NCBI RefSeq assembly: GCF_024679245.1
Contig: NC_090177.1
Span: 22,498,950-22,562,949 of the forward strand
Source of the DNA: Pseudorasbora parva
Taxonomy: Eukaryota > Chordata > Actinopteri > Cypriniformes > Gobionidae
Length of the DNA stretch: 64,000 nt
Direction of reading: 5' to 3'
In this document: positions 10,365 through 23,099 of the stretch, one piece after another
How the letters are laid out: the number at the start of each line of letters is the position of its first letter
How positions within the stretch are numbered: position 1 is the first letter of the stretch
Notes under the pieces: generated by a model
The model's database searches: none
Seen by the model: only the letters and a program-made list of their open reading frames with translations
Told to the model about the DNA's origin: nothing
Program-made: the position numbers and the translations under genes

Positions 10365-12240
10365 ACTCCACTCCGCTCCTTCCCTAAAGTACGCCAAGTT
10401 GGCAAGCGTTCCAAACAGACTCAGAGAAAAAGGATAGACGAAAGATATCCTAAAACGGTTTCAGCATAAATTCCAGTGGTGCTTAAGTTCGCAATTTCTT
10501 CCTGAAAAACGTAGACAAATTCTTTTATCAGTCTCCAAGCAACGCATTGTTTCCAAATTACAGCCACTCTGGAAAGGGTACCGGTCCTATGGTCTCCAAC
10601 CCTCCAGCAATCTCTCCATTTCTTTCCTGAGCACAGGGGTGGTTTGTCATTAAGGGTTAGTGTGCAAGTTCTCTCGAGTGTGTTTGACAAAAGCTGCACT
10701 GGACCCCTGGCCTAGATTGGTAACGCGGACAAGTGAGTGCAAACAATCCCCACTGCACTTTGTACTTTAAATCCGCAAGCGCAGAACTCCACGGCTTGGT
10801 GAATTAGTAATGAATTGGCTCTTGATTCATCTTTAGGGGCGCTTGTAATTTTTTATAGCACAATGGTGTTCCCTCCTTTCAGGATGTGCTGCCACCTGTC
10901 TGTGCCTGACAGCGGCATGAAGTTGCCAGGCTGCTCTCGTCGTGGCATGTGTCAGGATTCACTGCGGGTGTGGCTGGGCATCATGCTAGCCGTCTGTCAT
11001 GGGAAACACTCGTTGCTCACGAGCTGGATTTGGAGTCATTGGCTTGACACACACACACAAAAAACACAACGTACAAACTTTTGGAGAGTGATCCTTTCCC
11101 AAATCCTCCAGCGAACTAGGCTAGTCTTTGGCTGTAAAAGTCAAAACTTTTCTCCCCCTGCCCCAGGCTGAATCTCCTGAATGAATAAATAATTAGCCCA
11201 CAGAGAGTCAGCAGCTGTCTTCGGCCAGCTCGGCCATATGCCCTGGAGAGCAGTGGGGTCTTTTTTTCCCTTAACCCCCCCTTCCTTCAACACAAGTCCT
11301 CCCTGGACCTCCCCTCTTTTTCATGAAGCGTAGAGTCGAAAGTTGAGGTGTCTGGTGAGTAGGCTCTCCCCCCAGATGCTGCTGTCAGCGCAGAGGCGCA
11401 CTCCTTTATCCGGGCAGCCGGAAACAAGATACGAGGAACAGCTGAGATCGCCACAGTACGCGTAAAGCAAACGAGGCAACTGCTTTGGACGGTGTTGTTA
11501 GTTCTCAGTCCTTTTTAGTGAATACCTCACGAGACAAGACAAGCTCCTGCTGTGGACTCAGCCAAGTTGTTTGGAAAAAGTGTCTCTTCCGTTCTCATTT
11601 CTTTTCATTGGAGTCAGAAGCTATTTAGAGCTCTTTCTCTCTCTCCCGTTTAGCTCTCTTAAGCATCCATTCCTGTGCTGGTGTTCCTCCTTGTGTCCTG
11701 GACTTAAACCCGGTCCAGCTGAGCCTCAGAGGAAGTGTTCACTGCCAGCCAAAACATACACTCTGATCGCCGCTATTCATGTCAGAAAATCCCCCAGGCA
11801 GCAGGTACTCTGCCTGCGTTCAGGCAGCGCTTCTCAGCCAAAGAGCCAGGGAGAGGCGTGCACAAATGAGTGGAGCCTGAGAGGAAAAAAGCAGGAAAAA
11901 AAGAAAACAAACTGGCCGATGACACTTAGTCCACCTCTCGGTTACGTTAAACAATGCACAGAACGTGTTTTCTGCATCCTTACGGCACGGGCGCTCATGA
12001 CTCCCTCTCTCTGCTTCGAATGAAGGAGAAGACAGTGAGAGGGGGAGTGGATGAGGGGCTGTCTCTAACAAAGGGTTGGGAGGGGTGAGAAGGGGGAGGT
12101 AGTGAGGGAGGAAGGGGGAAACCAAGAATAAAAGCTTTTGGGAATACTTGGGAGTGTTTTAAGGGGGGGCTGGAATGACAGCGAAAACACAAAAGGGCAA
12201 TTGGACCAAAAGCATGTCAACCCTTTTGAGTTGATAGTAA
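10365..12240 (-). other. 5' leader and upstream region of the TM-agrin exon
   Basis: This is sequence directly 5' of the SN start codon. It is richer in G+C than most of the window and free of recognised transposons. The codons from 10460 down to 10364 are open after the TGA at 10463-10461 but contain no ATG, so they are leader. Open frames on either strand at 10815-11171 and 11571-12023 show no family features. A neuronal promoter is expected here from agrin biology, but no binding site was established. Confidence 0.4.
10851..10857 (-). promoter_or_regulatory. TATA-like box 5' of the TM-agrin exon (candidate)
   Basis: On the minus strand this reads TATAAAA within GCTATAAAAAATT. It would place a transcript start near 10820-10825 and give a 5' leader of about 460 bases before the ATG at 10364. 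This is position and motif only. No initiator or other core element was confirmed, and AT-rich matches occur often by chance. Confidence 0.22.
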
Positions 12241-13640
12241 TTCAAAGGAAAGAGTAGCCAACAATTGTGCTAAATTGTAATGGCAAACCTTGTGGTTTAA
12301 ATGGGAAAGAGAACCTGAAAAAGATTTATTCTCGGTTTTGGTGATTTTTATGAGCAAATAAGGAAAACAAACTATTTACGTTGCAAAACTCATTTAGTGT
12401 AGCAAACAATATAATGGTACCAAATTGTAATCTTTAAATGGAGAATAAAACATTAAAATATGAGCTTTAATTGACAAAAACAATGGTTCTGGGAAATAAA
12501 ACATGCAATGGGAAGCAACAGTCAATTTTTTTTTTTTTTTAATAATTCATGTTCTCATGACACCATGCCATGCTTTTATTCATCTGTCACACTGTGAAGT
12601 ATAAAAGCAAAAATTGGCTAAATTAATATTCAATAGAAGCGAAAATTAATATACTGGCAAAAGATCAGTGGAAAATGTGTTTTTAATCCATAGCATTCAT
12701 TCACTAGGTTTCTTCCCTATGAATGTTTATTTTATGCTCTAAGCCACATAATGAGGTCAACAGCGCAGCACCCCCCACCTTCAATACTGACTGGCATATA
12801 CACAATGGATGTTCATCTTCACAAAGAAGCCAGTACATATTATCAATTATTTATAAGCTCTGTTTCTTAACCCACCCCTTGCTGGATACCCATCATGCTC
12901 TCACAAACACACACATTTTTAACAAGGTTATACTCCTTTCCGCATCAAGGGCCATTTATCTCTTTGGACACAGCCTATTCGTTGACTTGGAACGGAGCCC
13001 CTGATGTACACAGTGGAGAACATGGGGGGTCAGCTGGGCCTCCAGCTCAGGGTTCTAGGTTCACACCCAAGCTGTGGAGCTGCCCGCTTAAACAACACCC
13101 ACACTCCACCAAGTCCATTAATCTCCCTTCAGACTGACACGTAGACTAAGAAATAAGACAACCGGGCACCTAGTGACATCCATGCGGGCAACAATGACCT
13201 GACACACCCATGGACAAATAAGGAAACAGAAGAGGGCACCACATCCGGTCGATCCTACACACCCTCTGTCATGATTCAAATAAGACCTAATTTGACTTCA
13301 AAGCGCTATGTAATGCATCTTTAATGCGCATGCTATCTCAGAAGGTTAACATCTCTCTCAGTGTGCTCTCTCAGCTGGCAACTTCCATTAAGAAACAACC
13401 ACAAACTCTCAGCACTTCCCGCACTTGCATGACGAGCAGCCTCCAGGCTTTTTATCGGATTCTGCTCTCTCCTTCTGCCATGTATCTGGTGTGATGCATG
13501 TGTGCTGATTTCAGGATTTAAGGAATAGAAGTACGGCATGGATTGGTGTACATCATCTATTTTAAAAGAGTGGTTAGTTATTAAACTGAAAAATCTAAGA
13601 AATTCAAAAGATATAAAGATATTTACTTTCAAGTGTTGTC
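12241..13640. other. Unique DNA, no feature recognised
   Basis: AT-rich to about 12700, then mixed composition. It includes a T run near 12525-12540. No exon, repeat family or RNA gene was recognised. Confidence 0.4.
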
Positions 13641-13649
13641 TGTCCCTAT

Positions 13650-14010
13650 ATCCATCCATCCATCCATCCATCCATCCATCCATCCATCCATCGCACTGGA
13701 TCTATACATTCATTCATCCATCCATCAATTTATTTGAACATTCAACTGTCCATAGTTCGTCCATCCATCCATCCATCCATCCATCCATCCATCCATCCAT
13801 CCATCACACTGGATCTATACATTCATTCATCCATCCATCAATTTATTTGAACATTCAACTGTCCATAGTTCGTCCATCCATCCATCCATCACACTGGATC
13901 TATACATTCATTCATCCATCCATCAATTTATTTGAACATTCAACTGTCCGTCCGTCCGTCCGTCCGTCCGTCCGTCCGTCCGTCCGTCCGTCCGTCCGTC
14001 CGTCCGTCTG

Positions 14011-14080
<70 letters not shown>

Positions 14081-14230
14081 GCACTAGATCTATAATTCAT
14101 CCATCCATCAATTTATTTGAACATTCAACTGTCCATAGTTTGTCCGTCCGTCAATCCATTCATCCCGCTCTAATATCTCAAATATCCACCCCTCTACCCA
14201 TCCATTTACCAATCTATCCATCCACCAGTT
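13650..14230. repeat. Compound tetranucleotide satellite with a higher-order unit
   Basis: Blocks of (ATCC)n, then (GTCC)n near 13946-14007, then (ATCT)n near 14008-14080. They are separated by four copies of a longer unit beginning G/ACACTGGATCTATA (starts at 13693, 13806, 13891 and 14081) and running through CAATTTATTTGAACATTCAA to CTGTCCATAGTTCG. Reading in any frame gives IHPS or LSIY strings, not protein. Confidence 0.95.
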
Positions 14231-15150
14231 TCAACAATGGTTCCACCAATGGAGAAACCCAGTTTACTCCAAGCCTCAAACAGATTCTTGGATATGGAGC
14301 TTCCATCACAGCAGCTGGCTGAATGCTTTATTATAATGACTATCATCAATAAATTAAGTTGTTTTGATTATGAGCAGATCCCCAGTACTCCACTCATTTA
14401 TACTACATTGCACAAGCAGTCAAAAATAGACAAGACAGAGCACAGGAGATAAAGAGGGAGGTGGAGACCGGCAGCCGGCTGAGTGAGAATGAGCTAACTG
14501 CACCTCCAGCCAGATCTACTCTGGAATATACAGCTGGGAGTTCCTTACTCCCTTGCTCTGTCATTCGGCTCGCAAGAATAGAAACCCTGCAAAAGAAAAA
14601 AAGTGGGAAAGTGGGGATTTTTCCTTCGTACTGTCTACCGGAGTGCCGATGTAACTGTAACAGAGACATTGCCCATGGGAAATGACATCAGCATAATTTA
14701 ACGTGAGAACACATCTGCCGACTGGCCTGCTGCTCAGTGAGGCACAGCGCCTGTCGACAATACATCCAGGTGTGAGCTATCACTGAGATGAAGCTGTTCA
14801 TTCAATGTCTAGTCAATTTCTACAGATTCGGCTACCCAAAAACCATATGTTGACATTCAAAATCCTGATTTCCACTGAATGTTAATCAATCCAGGAGGGT
14901 TTTTGTTTTTTTTGTAAGCAACTCAAGTTTTGAGGCTGTTTATCATATGGTTCTTTTTCGTTTTCTACAGCTCATGGGTTTCATCTGACAGATGTCTGAA
15001 TCAAATCACTGTTAATCTGCCAGATTCAAACTGTCCATTTTGCTGCTCTGCTATGCTTTCGCTTCTCAGCTGGATAACTATTGTTTGCAGCTTATGTTTG
15101 CCTCGCTGCAGTTAAATACCTTTATAAAAGAAAAAAGACTGGGCGTTACT
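14231..15150. other. Unique DNA, no feature recognised
   Basis: Overlapping short open frames on both strands around 14403-14685 carry no recognisable motif. No transposon ends were found. Confidence 0.4.
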
Positions 15151-15600
15151 CGGGGTGTAAATACGAATATGATTCAGGTATATCGTATATCGATCGATTT
15201 ATGGATATATTGATATTATTTGCCTACAACCAGTTACATTTTTATGAACTCAAAAATGCAACCAAAATAGTTAACATGCTTATTTCTCTGAAACAAAAAT
15301 GCATTTTTTGCGTTTGAATGCACTTTAAATTGTCAAGGCTTAAAACGTGTACAACTGATCGGGACAATGAGCCTACCATCTTTCACGCGGGCAGTCCTAT
15401 TGTCGAGCCCTGACAGGCGAGTGTAATCGAGAATGCACAGGTTGGCTCTGGTAATGCAGAGACGGACATTGCATGAAGCTGTGGAGAGTGTCAAAATAAA
15501 AGTGGCGATTGAAAAAATATAGATATCTCTTGGTTTTTTACACATTGCATCAATAAATCATATTGTTTGTCATTGGATCAGTGTATTTTTACACCCCTAG
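15151..15600. mobile_element. Terminal-inverted-repeat element (hAT-like)
   Basis: The left end CGGGGTGTAAATACGAATAT mirrors the right end GTATTTTTACACCCCTAG. The interior carries the ATATCG-rich sequence typical of fish hAT-like repeats. No clear target duplication was seen, so the superfamily is uncertain. Confidence 0.6.
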
Positions 15601-15627
15601 GAGATACATTAGTATATTCTATACAAC

Positions 15628-15790
15628 ACTGAAAAAAAGGTGTTAGACTTACATGATTTAATCATGTACATCGGTTCCACATGAATCAATTAAGTTAAAC
15701 AAACACAATTTGTTCACATAACTTCAACATCATGGAATGAAGTATTTTTTAAGTAACCCAATTGAGAAGTCTAAAATAATATTTTTATTT
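15628..15790. repeat. Fragment of an ACACTGTAAAAA-type MITE
   Basis: Starts CAACACTGAAAAAAAGGTGT and contains TTAAGTTAAACAA-like sequence, as in the element at 50737-50956. The right terminus is not recognisable. Confidence 0.4.
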
Positions 15791-16950
15791 GGCTTCCTAA
15801 CAACAGTGGTATGCACAGGGGGCTTGAGACACAGTCTCTTTAATCAAATCACAAGCTTATTTTGTTTTTGTAGTCACTTGACTGATTTATAAGACTGTAC
15901 TAACTAGCTTTCATTCTGTTAGTCAGCAATAGCACATAATGATCATGTCAAGTGCTATGAAATGCTCATTAAAGACATGTGCTGTCTCAGTCCACAGCCT
16001 AAGCAATCACACCGCTCTTCTCCACTATGGTTACCCAGTATAATTTAAATGGTTCTAATTATTCCAACATAATTAAACATTAAACAATATAACGTTTCCC
16101 CCTTATCCAATTTTGCCCCCCAAAACACATAAAATAACACAATAGTTCAAGAATTTTACTCTTCTCGTCAAGTCCCAAACAAAGCATGCTGGGAACTACA
16201 GTTTCAGCAAAAATCATGTTCGAGTACTTAATTGGTTCATATTCACCCCAAATAATGTAATCTAGTAGATTACGCATTTTAGAGATTTACATTATTCGAA
16301 AGCAAACAAATCCTGTTTAGAAGAAAAGCACAATTTTGTTGAGTAGATCGCAAATAACAAGATTAAGTAAATTGGACAATGTGTGTTTTCCTTTTTTTCC
16401 CCAGTGAATGCAGAAATGTGTCAACAAGCAGACATTCTTGTTATTTTATAACTCCTTCAAATGTGACTTTGTATTACTCACTCCTTCAAATGTGATATAT
16501 GTAATGTATTACTGTTTTGAATAGTGTATTTGACATAAATGTTAGGTAAAAAAAATAAAAATAATTAAATAATTTAATAATTTAATGTCATGACTAATCA
16601 AATATTTTTTGCTCTGTGTCTATCAAAAATAACATAAATTAAGTTTCATACGAATATTTTCATGCTGACTGATTACATCTTAATAGTTTTGAATAATTTA
16701 AAATAATTAATAATCACGTTAAATGCTGTGAACTTGGCATTACATTGTATTGTGTTACATAATTATATTTATTTTGATATTTCATTTACATATATTCTTC
16801 TTAGTTGAATAATTCAAAAGGAGTTTTGCTCCATAAATGCAATTTTCAAATCTGATCCTTATCTCAGTTTGCACAGTGTGAGAGTCTGTTCCACACTAGT
16901 TCACTGCTATCTACATTGTAGAGGTCAATGGAGAGGTCTCTCTATCTATT

Positions 16951-16952
<2 letters not shown>

Positions 16953-17014
<62 letters not shown>
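16953..17014. repeat. (GT)n microsatellite
   Basis: About 31 uninterrupted GT units. Confidence 0.98.
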
Positions 17015-17018
<4 letters not shown>

Positions 17019-17642
17019 TCGTACAATCCACTAAAGACCGAGGCAGATAAAACACAATTACCCTAATCCTTCTTTCCTTACCCAGTCCTCACCCTAATAC
17101 CTATTAGTCGGTGTGTGCTCAGCAGACGGTCGTATGCCGTACATCACATATTGATTTTGGGTTGAGGATACCCACCGCCACTCAGGTTAAGTGCTTTAGG
17201 ACTGATGAAAACCACCATCACATAAATCCAACCTTCTCCCATAGATCAAGGAGAGATCAAATAAATCATTCTAGAGGACGATTTTATTACTCAGATGTTG
17301 CTCTTTCATTGCTCAGGAAAGTTAATCAGCATCTTTTGTTATAGCATTTCAAAATATATCAATACCATATTGATAACTGGCAGATATTAGAGCTTTTATT
17401 GGCATCAATTAATATAGCATATGCATTTGCCTTATCTTAAATATTATAATATTACTACTTTAATATTACGGTAAGTAGATTTCAAAATAAATATACACAT
17501 TTTGATGGATTTGTACATTTTATTTTTGATGCCTAAATTCACTTGTAGCATTTACATTTTCTTATTTGTAATTAATTTAGTAAAAAAAATAAAAACAATA
17601 AAAAACAATATAATTCCAATAAAGAGAAATAAAAGAAGTATG

Positions 17643-17730
17643 GAATAGAATAGAATAGAATAGAATAGAATAGAATAGAATAGAATAGAATAGAATAGAA
17701 TAGAATAGAATAGAATAGAATAGAATAGAA
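17643..17730. repeat. (GAATA)n pentanucleotide microsatellite
   Basis: About 17 clean copies of a five-base unit (GAATA/AATAG). Confidence 0.98.
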
Positions 17731-18769
17731 TTCCTCATCTTGGAGAGAATTTGACTAAAATTCACACAAAATATTGTTCAAAGTGAAATCTCCTGGAAAA
17801 CTTTATGTACATTGTTGGGATTTCTCTCAAAACTTTAGAAAAGACGAATATGAAATGACTATATACACGTTTTCTCATGAGAAAAATCTGAGAAACAGCC
17901 TCAAGCCAATATGCACCGCATTTAATCTCTGAGAACAAATGAGATGTTAAAGAGAGTTCTACCATCACATGTATTACCATATTCCCAAACCCATTCCCTC
18001 CCCACCATGAAACCACCTGCCTAAGCAAAGATGAGCAAGCGGGGACGATTCTTCTCCCGCAGCTGGATCTTCATCTCTGGGTGGAGCAAGCTCATTACCC
18101 TCCCACTCAGCCAGCTCCTCACTCCGGGACCAAGCTGTTGAGCACAGGCAGGAGCGCAGCTGCCCCGAACTGAGAGCTGGGTCTAATGGAGAACAGCTAA
18201 CCAGCAACCAGCATTTACAGCCGCTCATTCATCAGCATGCTGTTTTTCCTTCTCATCATGGTAACTACAATAATGATTGCAGCATTTAATACTTGCCATG
18301 CTCCAGCTCCCCACACTTTTATGCCGTCTTTATTTCCCACGTTGCTTTCTTAATGGTCGTTATGGGGGCAATTGAAGTGGAACCTTGGTGGGGTTCTTTA
18401 AGGGACTGCTGAAGCGATGTGCCAAAACAGAGACTGCACAACTAGCAGAGAGTGACTGTTTTTGGAGACTTGCTTGACTTTGGCTGTGTTTGACATGGGG
18501 CTTCATGGGAGCTGGCATCCATGACAGACAGGGGCTGTGTGATTGAACTTGTAGGTAATGCAGGTGGCAGCAGCAGCTGTGGAACTAAACTTGAGGACTA
18601 TTGCAAGCTTGGTCCAAATAGAGCAACATGCAGCAGTGGATTTGCACAAAAGAGTAATCAATATCGCACAAAATTCAATGAAAGGCTTAAAAATCAAGCG
18701 TATAGCAAGTTCTGGCAGGACACCTTAGTCAAGCTTGCAGCAGCTGACTGTCAGCTGATCACGTTTAAA

Positions 18770-18965
18770 CTGTTCCCTGGTTTTAAAAAAATGCATTCCG
18801 GGGGGTAAAATACATGTTTTTGGCTGCTCTGCTAAAATTAGCATTTCCGAGGCTAAATATAACATAATTGGGGTCACTTCAACCCGCGGACATGAAAAAC
18901 AATCCGCAGCAAAAGTGTTAAAGTAGCCCAATTCCGTGGGAAAACCGCAAACTTTTGCAACACTG
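18770..18965. mobile_element. CAGTGTTGCCAAGT-type element, copy 1 (left end lost)
   Basis: Shares with 19812-20043 the order: GGGGG-TAAAATA near the left, GCTAAAATTAGCATTTCCGA, CCCGCGGACATGAAAAACAA, and a right end ACTTTTGCAACACTG. The left terminal repeat was not found. Confidence 0.6.
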
Positions 18966-19479
18966 CAGCTATCGCGTTTCTCCGGAGCGAATTACCCTTC
19001 TCCATCCCCAGCTCCTCCTCTCGTCAGTCAGGATTTGGCATTCTGATACCCTTTGAATCAGACTAAATTCCCGAATTATGTTGTACATTTAAATATTGAC
19101 ATTAATGATATCTGCTAATGATATCGGACAGAACCATACTGCCAATCCAAACTATATGCTTATTGTCAATCATCTTTGACGAATAGTGGCCCTGACAGAA
19201 AAGTATTTAAATTAAAAAAATATATATATTTAATATGTATTCTAAAATGCATTACAATGAATTTATATTAAATGTATAATATTTAAGGATTCACTGATAT
19301 TACAAAACCAATAAACTGATGATCATTTTCATGTTATTGTGGCTATAACCGATACATGGCAAATATAATTATCAAAAATAAAACAGTCAAAAATCTAGGA
19401 GAGTGAACTGAAATATTATCAAATTAAATATTTAAACACCCAATGAAAAAAAAAAACTGATAACACTATGGTATGGATA

Positions 19480-20229
19480 TTCATGCCCCGCCCACAACAT
19501 TTGAGGACGGGCAGTTTGGTCTGGCCTCGATCCATAGAGAAGTGATTATGCTCGAACAGAGACTGTTCAGACCAATGAAATCATCAGGGCGGGCTTTAGA
19601 TGATGATGGACAATTGATCAACAGTAACGTAATCATTCACGTCATCAAAGGGGCTTGGGATTATATTTGTTCAAATCCTAAATGGAGAACTTGTTTTTCA
19701 CCTTCACTATTTCTCTCTGAAATGATGATCATGTTGGTAAGTAACTGTGCTTGTTAAATTATTTTCTTTTTTACACTGGCAAAGATCGTTTACTTCCAGC
19801 GCGTGTGCAGACAGAGTTGCCAAGTTTTTCAACAAAACCTGCCAACTACTAGCCCTAAACAATAGCTTCTCGGGGGGTTCTCCGGGGGAAAAAAATGGTG
19901 TTTGGGAGGTAAAATATGTGTTCTTTTGGCAAGGTTGCCTGCTAAAATTCGCATTCATGGGTCTATATATCACGTAATAGTCGCTACAACCTGCGGACAT
20001 AGAAAACAACCCGCGGAAAGAAACGCAGACTTGGCAACACAGTGCAGTTGAACTCTGTTGACATTTGTCAACTAACATAATGCGTCGCTCCATTGCTCTG
20101 ATTAGTTGTAGCTCTATTCTATTCAACTGAGGTTTTTCCTGGTTCGGTTGAAACACGCCCCATAATCACAGCCCAATGGAGCAGTTTCAGACTCATAGTC
20201 TGACTAGAATTGTGTATGACCACGTCAGG
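19480..20229. mobile_element. Mobile element interrupted by a second element
   Basis: The right end GACCACGTCAGGCTA follows GACTAGAATTGTGTATGACC, which I recall as a cyprinid repeat terminus. The left part begins near TGCCCCGCCCACAACATTTG. The element at 19812-20043 splits it. The left border is approximate and the superfamily unknown. Confidence 0.4.
19812..20043. mobile_element. CAGTGTTGCCAAGT-type element, copy 2
   Basis: Inverted ends are CAGAGTTGCCAAGT and ACTTGGCAACACAGTG. The interior matches copy 1 at 18770-18965 (TAAAATATG, GCTAAAATTCGCATT, CTGCGGACATAGAAAACAAC). It is 232 bases long and has no coding capacity. Confidence 0.7.
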
Positions 20230-20934
20230 CTATTAATTTTATGATTTATTTTATAATAATAGTAATGTGGATCTTATTATTATCATAAACTCCACGGGTA
20301 TTACTCGTCCCCTGGGACCCATAATGTTCTCGCCTACATCCCTCTCTAGAGGACCATTGACCACTTCTACAGCTACAAAACCTGTAAGCAGATAAACGTT
20401 TAAATGCCGTTAAGCACTTCAACGTTTGAAACACAAAATAATGACATGCTGCTCTAAACTTCTGGCTCCACACAAGTTCCTTCACCAACATCTGCCTGGT
20501 GAGCAATTTCATGGTGGGAACTTCTGGTACAGCTCAGCAGTCCATTTATCTGCAAATCTATGCTTGAGACAATGCTTGTTTTCGGTTCATCCTTCACTAT
20601 CAATAGCGGCACAGATTCGCCTCACACAATTAACCTCTGCAGAATAGAGGCCAAATTCAGCCTGTTTTCCATCTACCTATAAATTAAGCAGAGGTGGAGA
20701 GGATGCAGTGATTGGACGACATGCAGTGCATCCCATTTTTGAACAGCAAACACACTGGAGGACCAAATCTAAATTGTTTCACATACAGTACAGACAAAAC
20801 CCAGCTGCTCCTGAGCATATTCCAATGAATCAAGCACTGCAAAGCAGGAAGTGTTCAGGGACCAAAGGGAGTGGTTCTTCAACCCATCTGGACATTTTTT
20901 TCATCATTCTAAAGCCTATTATGATTGCATATTA

Positions 20935-20978
<44 letters not shown>

Positions 20979-22542
20979 GCAATTGGCAATCTGTTCTCAA
21001 GCTTTTTACAATATTTCAGAAAGTTTTGGGTTTAAACAAGGAAAAAAATATCTCCAGTGTTTTATGTTTGCAGACTATTTCACAGTCGGCTGTTATGAAT
21101 ATTACATTTCCTTGTGGAGGCTAGCTTGAGCAAAATATACGCTTGAGCAAAATATAAAAATCATGCTATACAGAGAACAGCTCTTATGAAGTATTACCAT
21201 TAACGCATTTGAATAATACTATATAACCTCTACAGCTTATGTTCTACCATTATATAGCTCCATTTCGAACACGCTGTGCCGGCGCGCTCAAAAATATGCA
21301 CACGCACAAAACCAAGCTTTTTCTCTTATCAATTCTGACAGTGACAAGCTATTATACGCAGGGACCGTTTCATTTGCATTTACAGTAATGAACTCTCTCT
21401 TCACCCTTTCATTCTTCTATCTTTTTGGCTTTTTCTCCTTCGCGCTGGATCGTCTTGGAGGGCAGAAGGGAATCTTAATTGGCATACATCCTCATTTCTC
21501 GTAAGTCATCCGAAGAGAAAAAGGAGCTTCAATTATTTAGATTTCAAATCAAGAGCCTTGTAAAACCGGCTTCCACAAAACAGCCTTTTCATCCTTTCTC
21601 ACATCAATCAGACAGATTTCAGAGAGTAACTGTCAAAAGTGGGAGAAGCTTTATGCAGCTGTGTATCTGCAATCAGGCACTATGTTTTAGAGAAGACAGG
21701 ACAGAATTGCTCGTTGTTTTTTTTTAGGAATATAACAGCATTGAGCCCTCATCAAATCGGAGCTCACTGGGTCATTCTGACACAGGTGTTTCTGTGGGAA
21801 ACAGGGATGTGCCATCATCTGTCAGCAGTCTGAGAGACCCAACACAGAAAGACAAGATAGATTCTTCTCACCTTGAGACTTACCGCCTCCCCCGTTCTTT
21901 CCTTTTCAAGAACTAGCTAGCTATGGCTAGTTGTACACTTTTTTGGGGAGAAAAACAACACTTAGTGGCTGCCGGTTGATAAAAGCATTGCATGTTAAAT
22001 AAATCCGCTCTGTGTGCATTTCTCCCTCTTTTAATTCTCCACTTTATGAAACACAACAGACTCAATCATGTGAGAATGAGAACCACTACGAGAAAGAAAA
22101 AAAAAACAACGAGACAAAAATACACCCACACAGCTGCTTTTTGGAAGCGTGTGACTATGATTGCTGTGCGTTTAAACATAACAGATGCCTCATCTATTAT
22201 TCACCTGTAAACCAACAAAGAGCGACCGCAGTAACAATCCTGGATGAAGAATTTCCTCCAAGAATCTATCCGGACCCTGAGGAAAGAGGCAGATAGCGAG
22301 GGAAGACGAGGAGGAGAGATTGTAAGAGAGAAAAATAACAATGCTGTGCGTCTAGCATGGACATGACCCCGGACTTGGCCAATGCAAACATTTGTTCTGC
22401 ATGTAATCGGCAAACGTAAGCATGCTGGCGGAGAAACAAGACTGAAGGAAAACAATGAGTAAGGTGGAAAGAAACCAAGTGTGCTTTCACACTACACTTG
22501 ATTTTGAATCATATGGAAACACTCATGAATCATTTACTTAAT
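20230..22542. other. Mostly unique DNA, no gene recognised
   Basis: Contains one CA microsatellite, listed separately. Open frames around 20708-21129 are driven by the CA run. No splice-bounded coding segment was found. Confidence 0.4.
20936..20977. repeat. (CA)n microsatellite
   Basis: About 21 CA units. Confidence 0.97.
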
Positions 22543-22546
22543 TTAA

Positions 22547-22675
22547 AAGGGTCATATGATGCTTTTTAATGATTTCCTTTAGTGTGTAATGTATCTGTTT
22601 TTTACAAAGCTCATATAGTCTCCTACAAAGGGATTTTTTCTATCTAACAGAAGAATGCTGCTCCAGACCTGCTTA
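22547..22675. mobile_element. Left part of a TTAA element (AAGGGTCATATGATG family)
   Basis: Flanked on the left by TTAA (22543-22546), with AAGGGTCATATGATGC as its end. It stops at another TTAA where sequence starting CACTAGAACCGCCAG begins. Possible continuation of the same family appears near 23000 (GTTGTGATTGGTCTACCGC) and 23610-23660 (AACTATGTTACACACTAC), so a second element may have inserted here. Confidence 0.5.
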
Positions 22676-23060
22676 ACACTAGAACCGCCAGAGGTCGTTG
22701 TATACATAAAACCGCCAGCGGGTAAAATTGACCCATGCACATGATTGCTGTTTTGATACGGCTAAAAACATATTATGTCACCATGTCTTCAAAGTATTGT
22801 CTAGTCATGAAATTATTGTTTTTAGTCATCAGCTATATTCATTCCTAATTTAGTTTAGGAGGTATCCGACAACAGTTTTACATCAAAATATAACAATATC
22901 TGCACATTTGCATTTGCACATCCCCACAATTTTCAATGATTTTCAAACAACTTAATGGATGAATCAGTCTCTCTAAATGCTTACTTTCCAGGGCCTATTC
23001 TGCTCTGATTGGCCAGATGGCCCAGTTGTGATTGGTCTACCGCATATATCAGAAACAAAT

Positions 23061-23099
23061 GCGTGCGTGCGTGCGTGTGTGCGTGCGTGTGTGTTGCGT
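23061..23099. repeat. GCGT/GT short tandem repeat
   Basis: Alternating GCGT and GTGT units over about 39 bases. Confidence 0.85.

Larger units (their letters stand above)
15791..18769. other. AT-rich DNA with two microsatellites, no gene recognised
   Basis: Apart from the GT and pentanucleotide tracts listed separately, this is AT-rich to about 17760, then unique mixed sequence. No exon or transposon end was recognised. Confidence 0.4.

Noticed and set aside
10365..10397. Longer amino end (AYFREGAEWS) for the TM-agrin exon
   Set aside because: The codon at 10397-10395 is TTG. The first in-frame ATG after the upstream TGA is at 10364, and its proline-rich start resembles other TM-agrins.
11571..12023. 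150-codon open frame on the + strand 5' of the agrn exon
   Set aside because: No motif, no signal peptide and no homologous look; likely chance in GC-richer sequence.
13538..14095. 185-codon open frame
   Set aside because: Almost all of it is tetranucleotide satellite read as IHPS, RPSV and LSIY repeats.
13650..14230. CRISPR-like array of repeats and spacers
   Set aside because: This is a vertebrate compound satellite; the unit lengths vary and the spacers are tetranucleotide runs.
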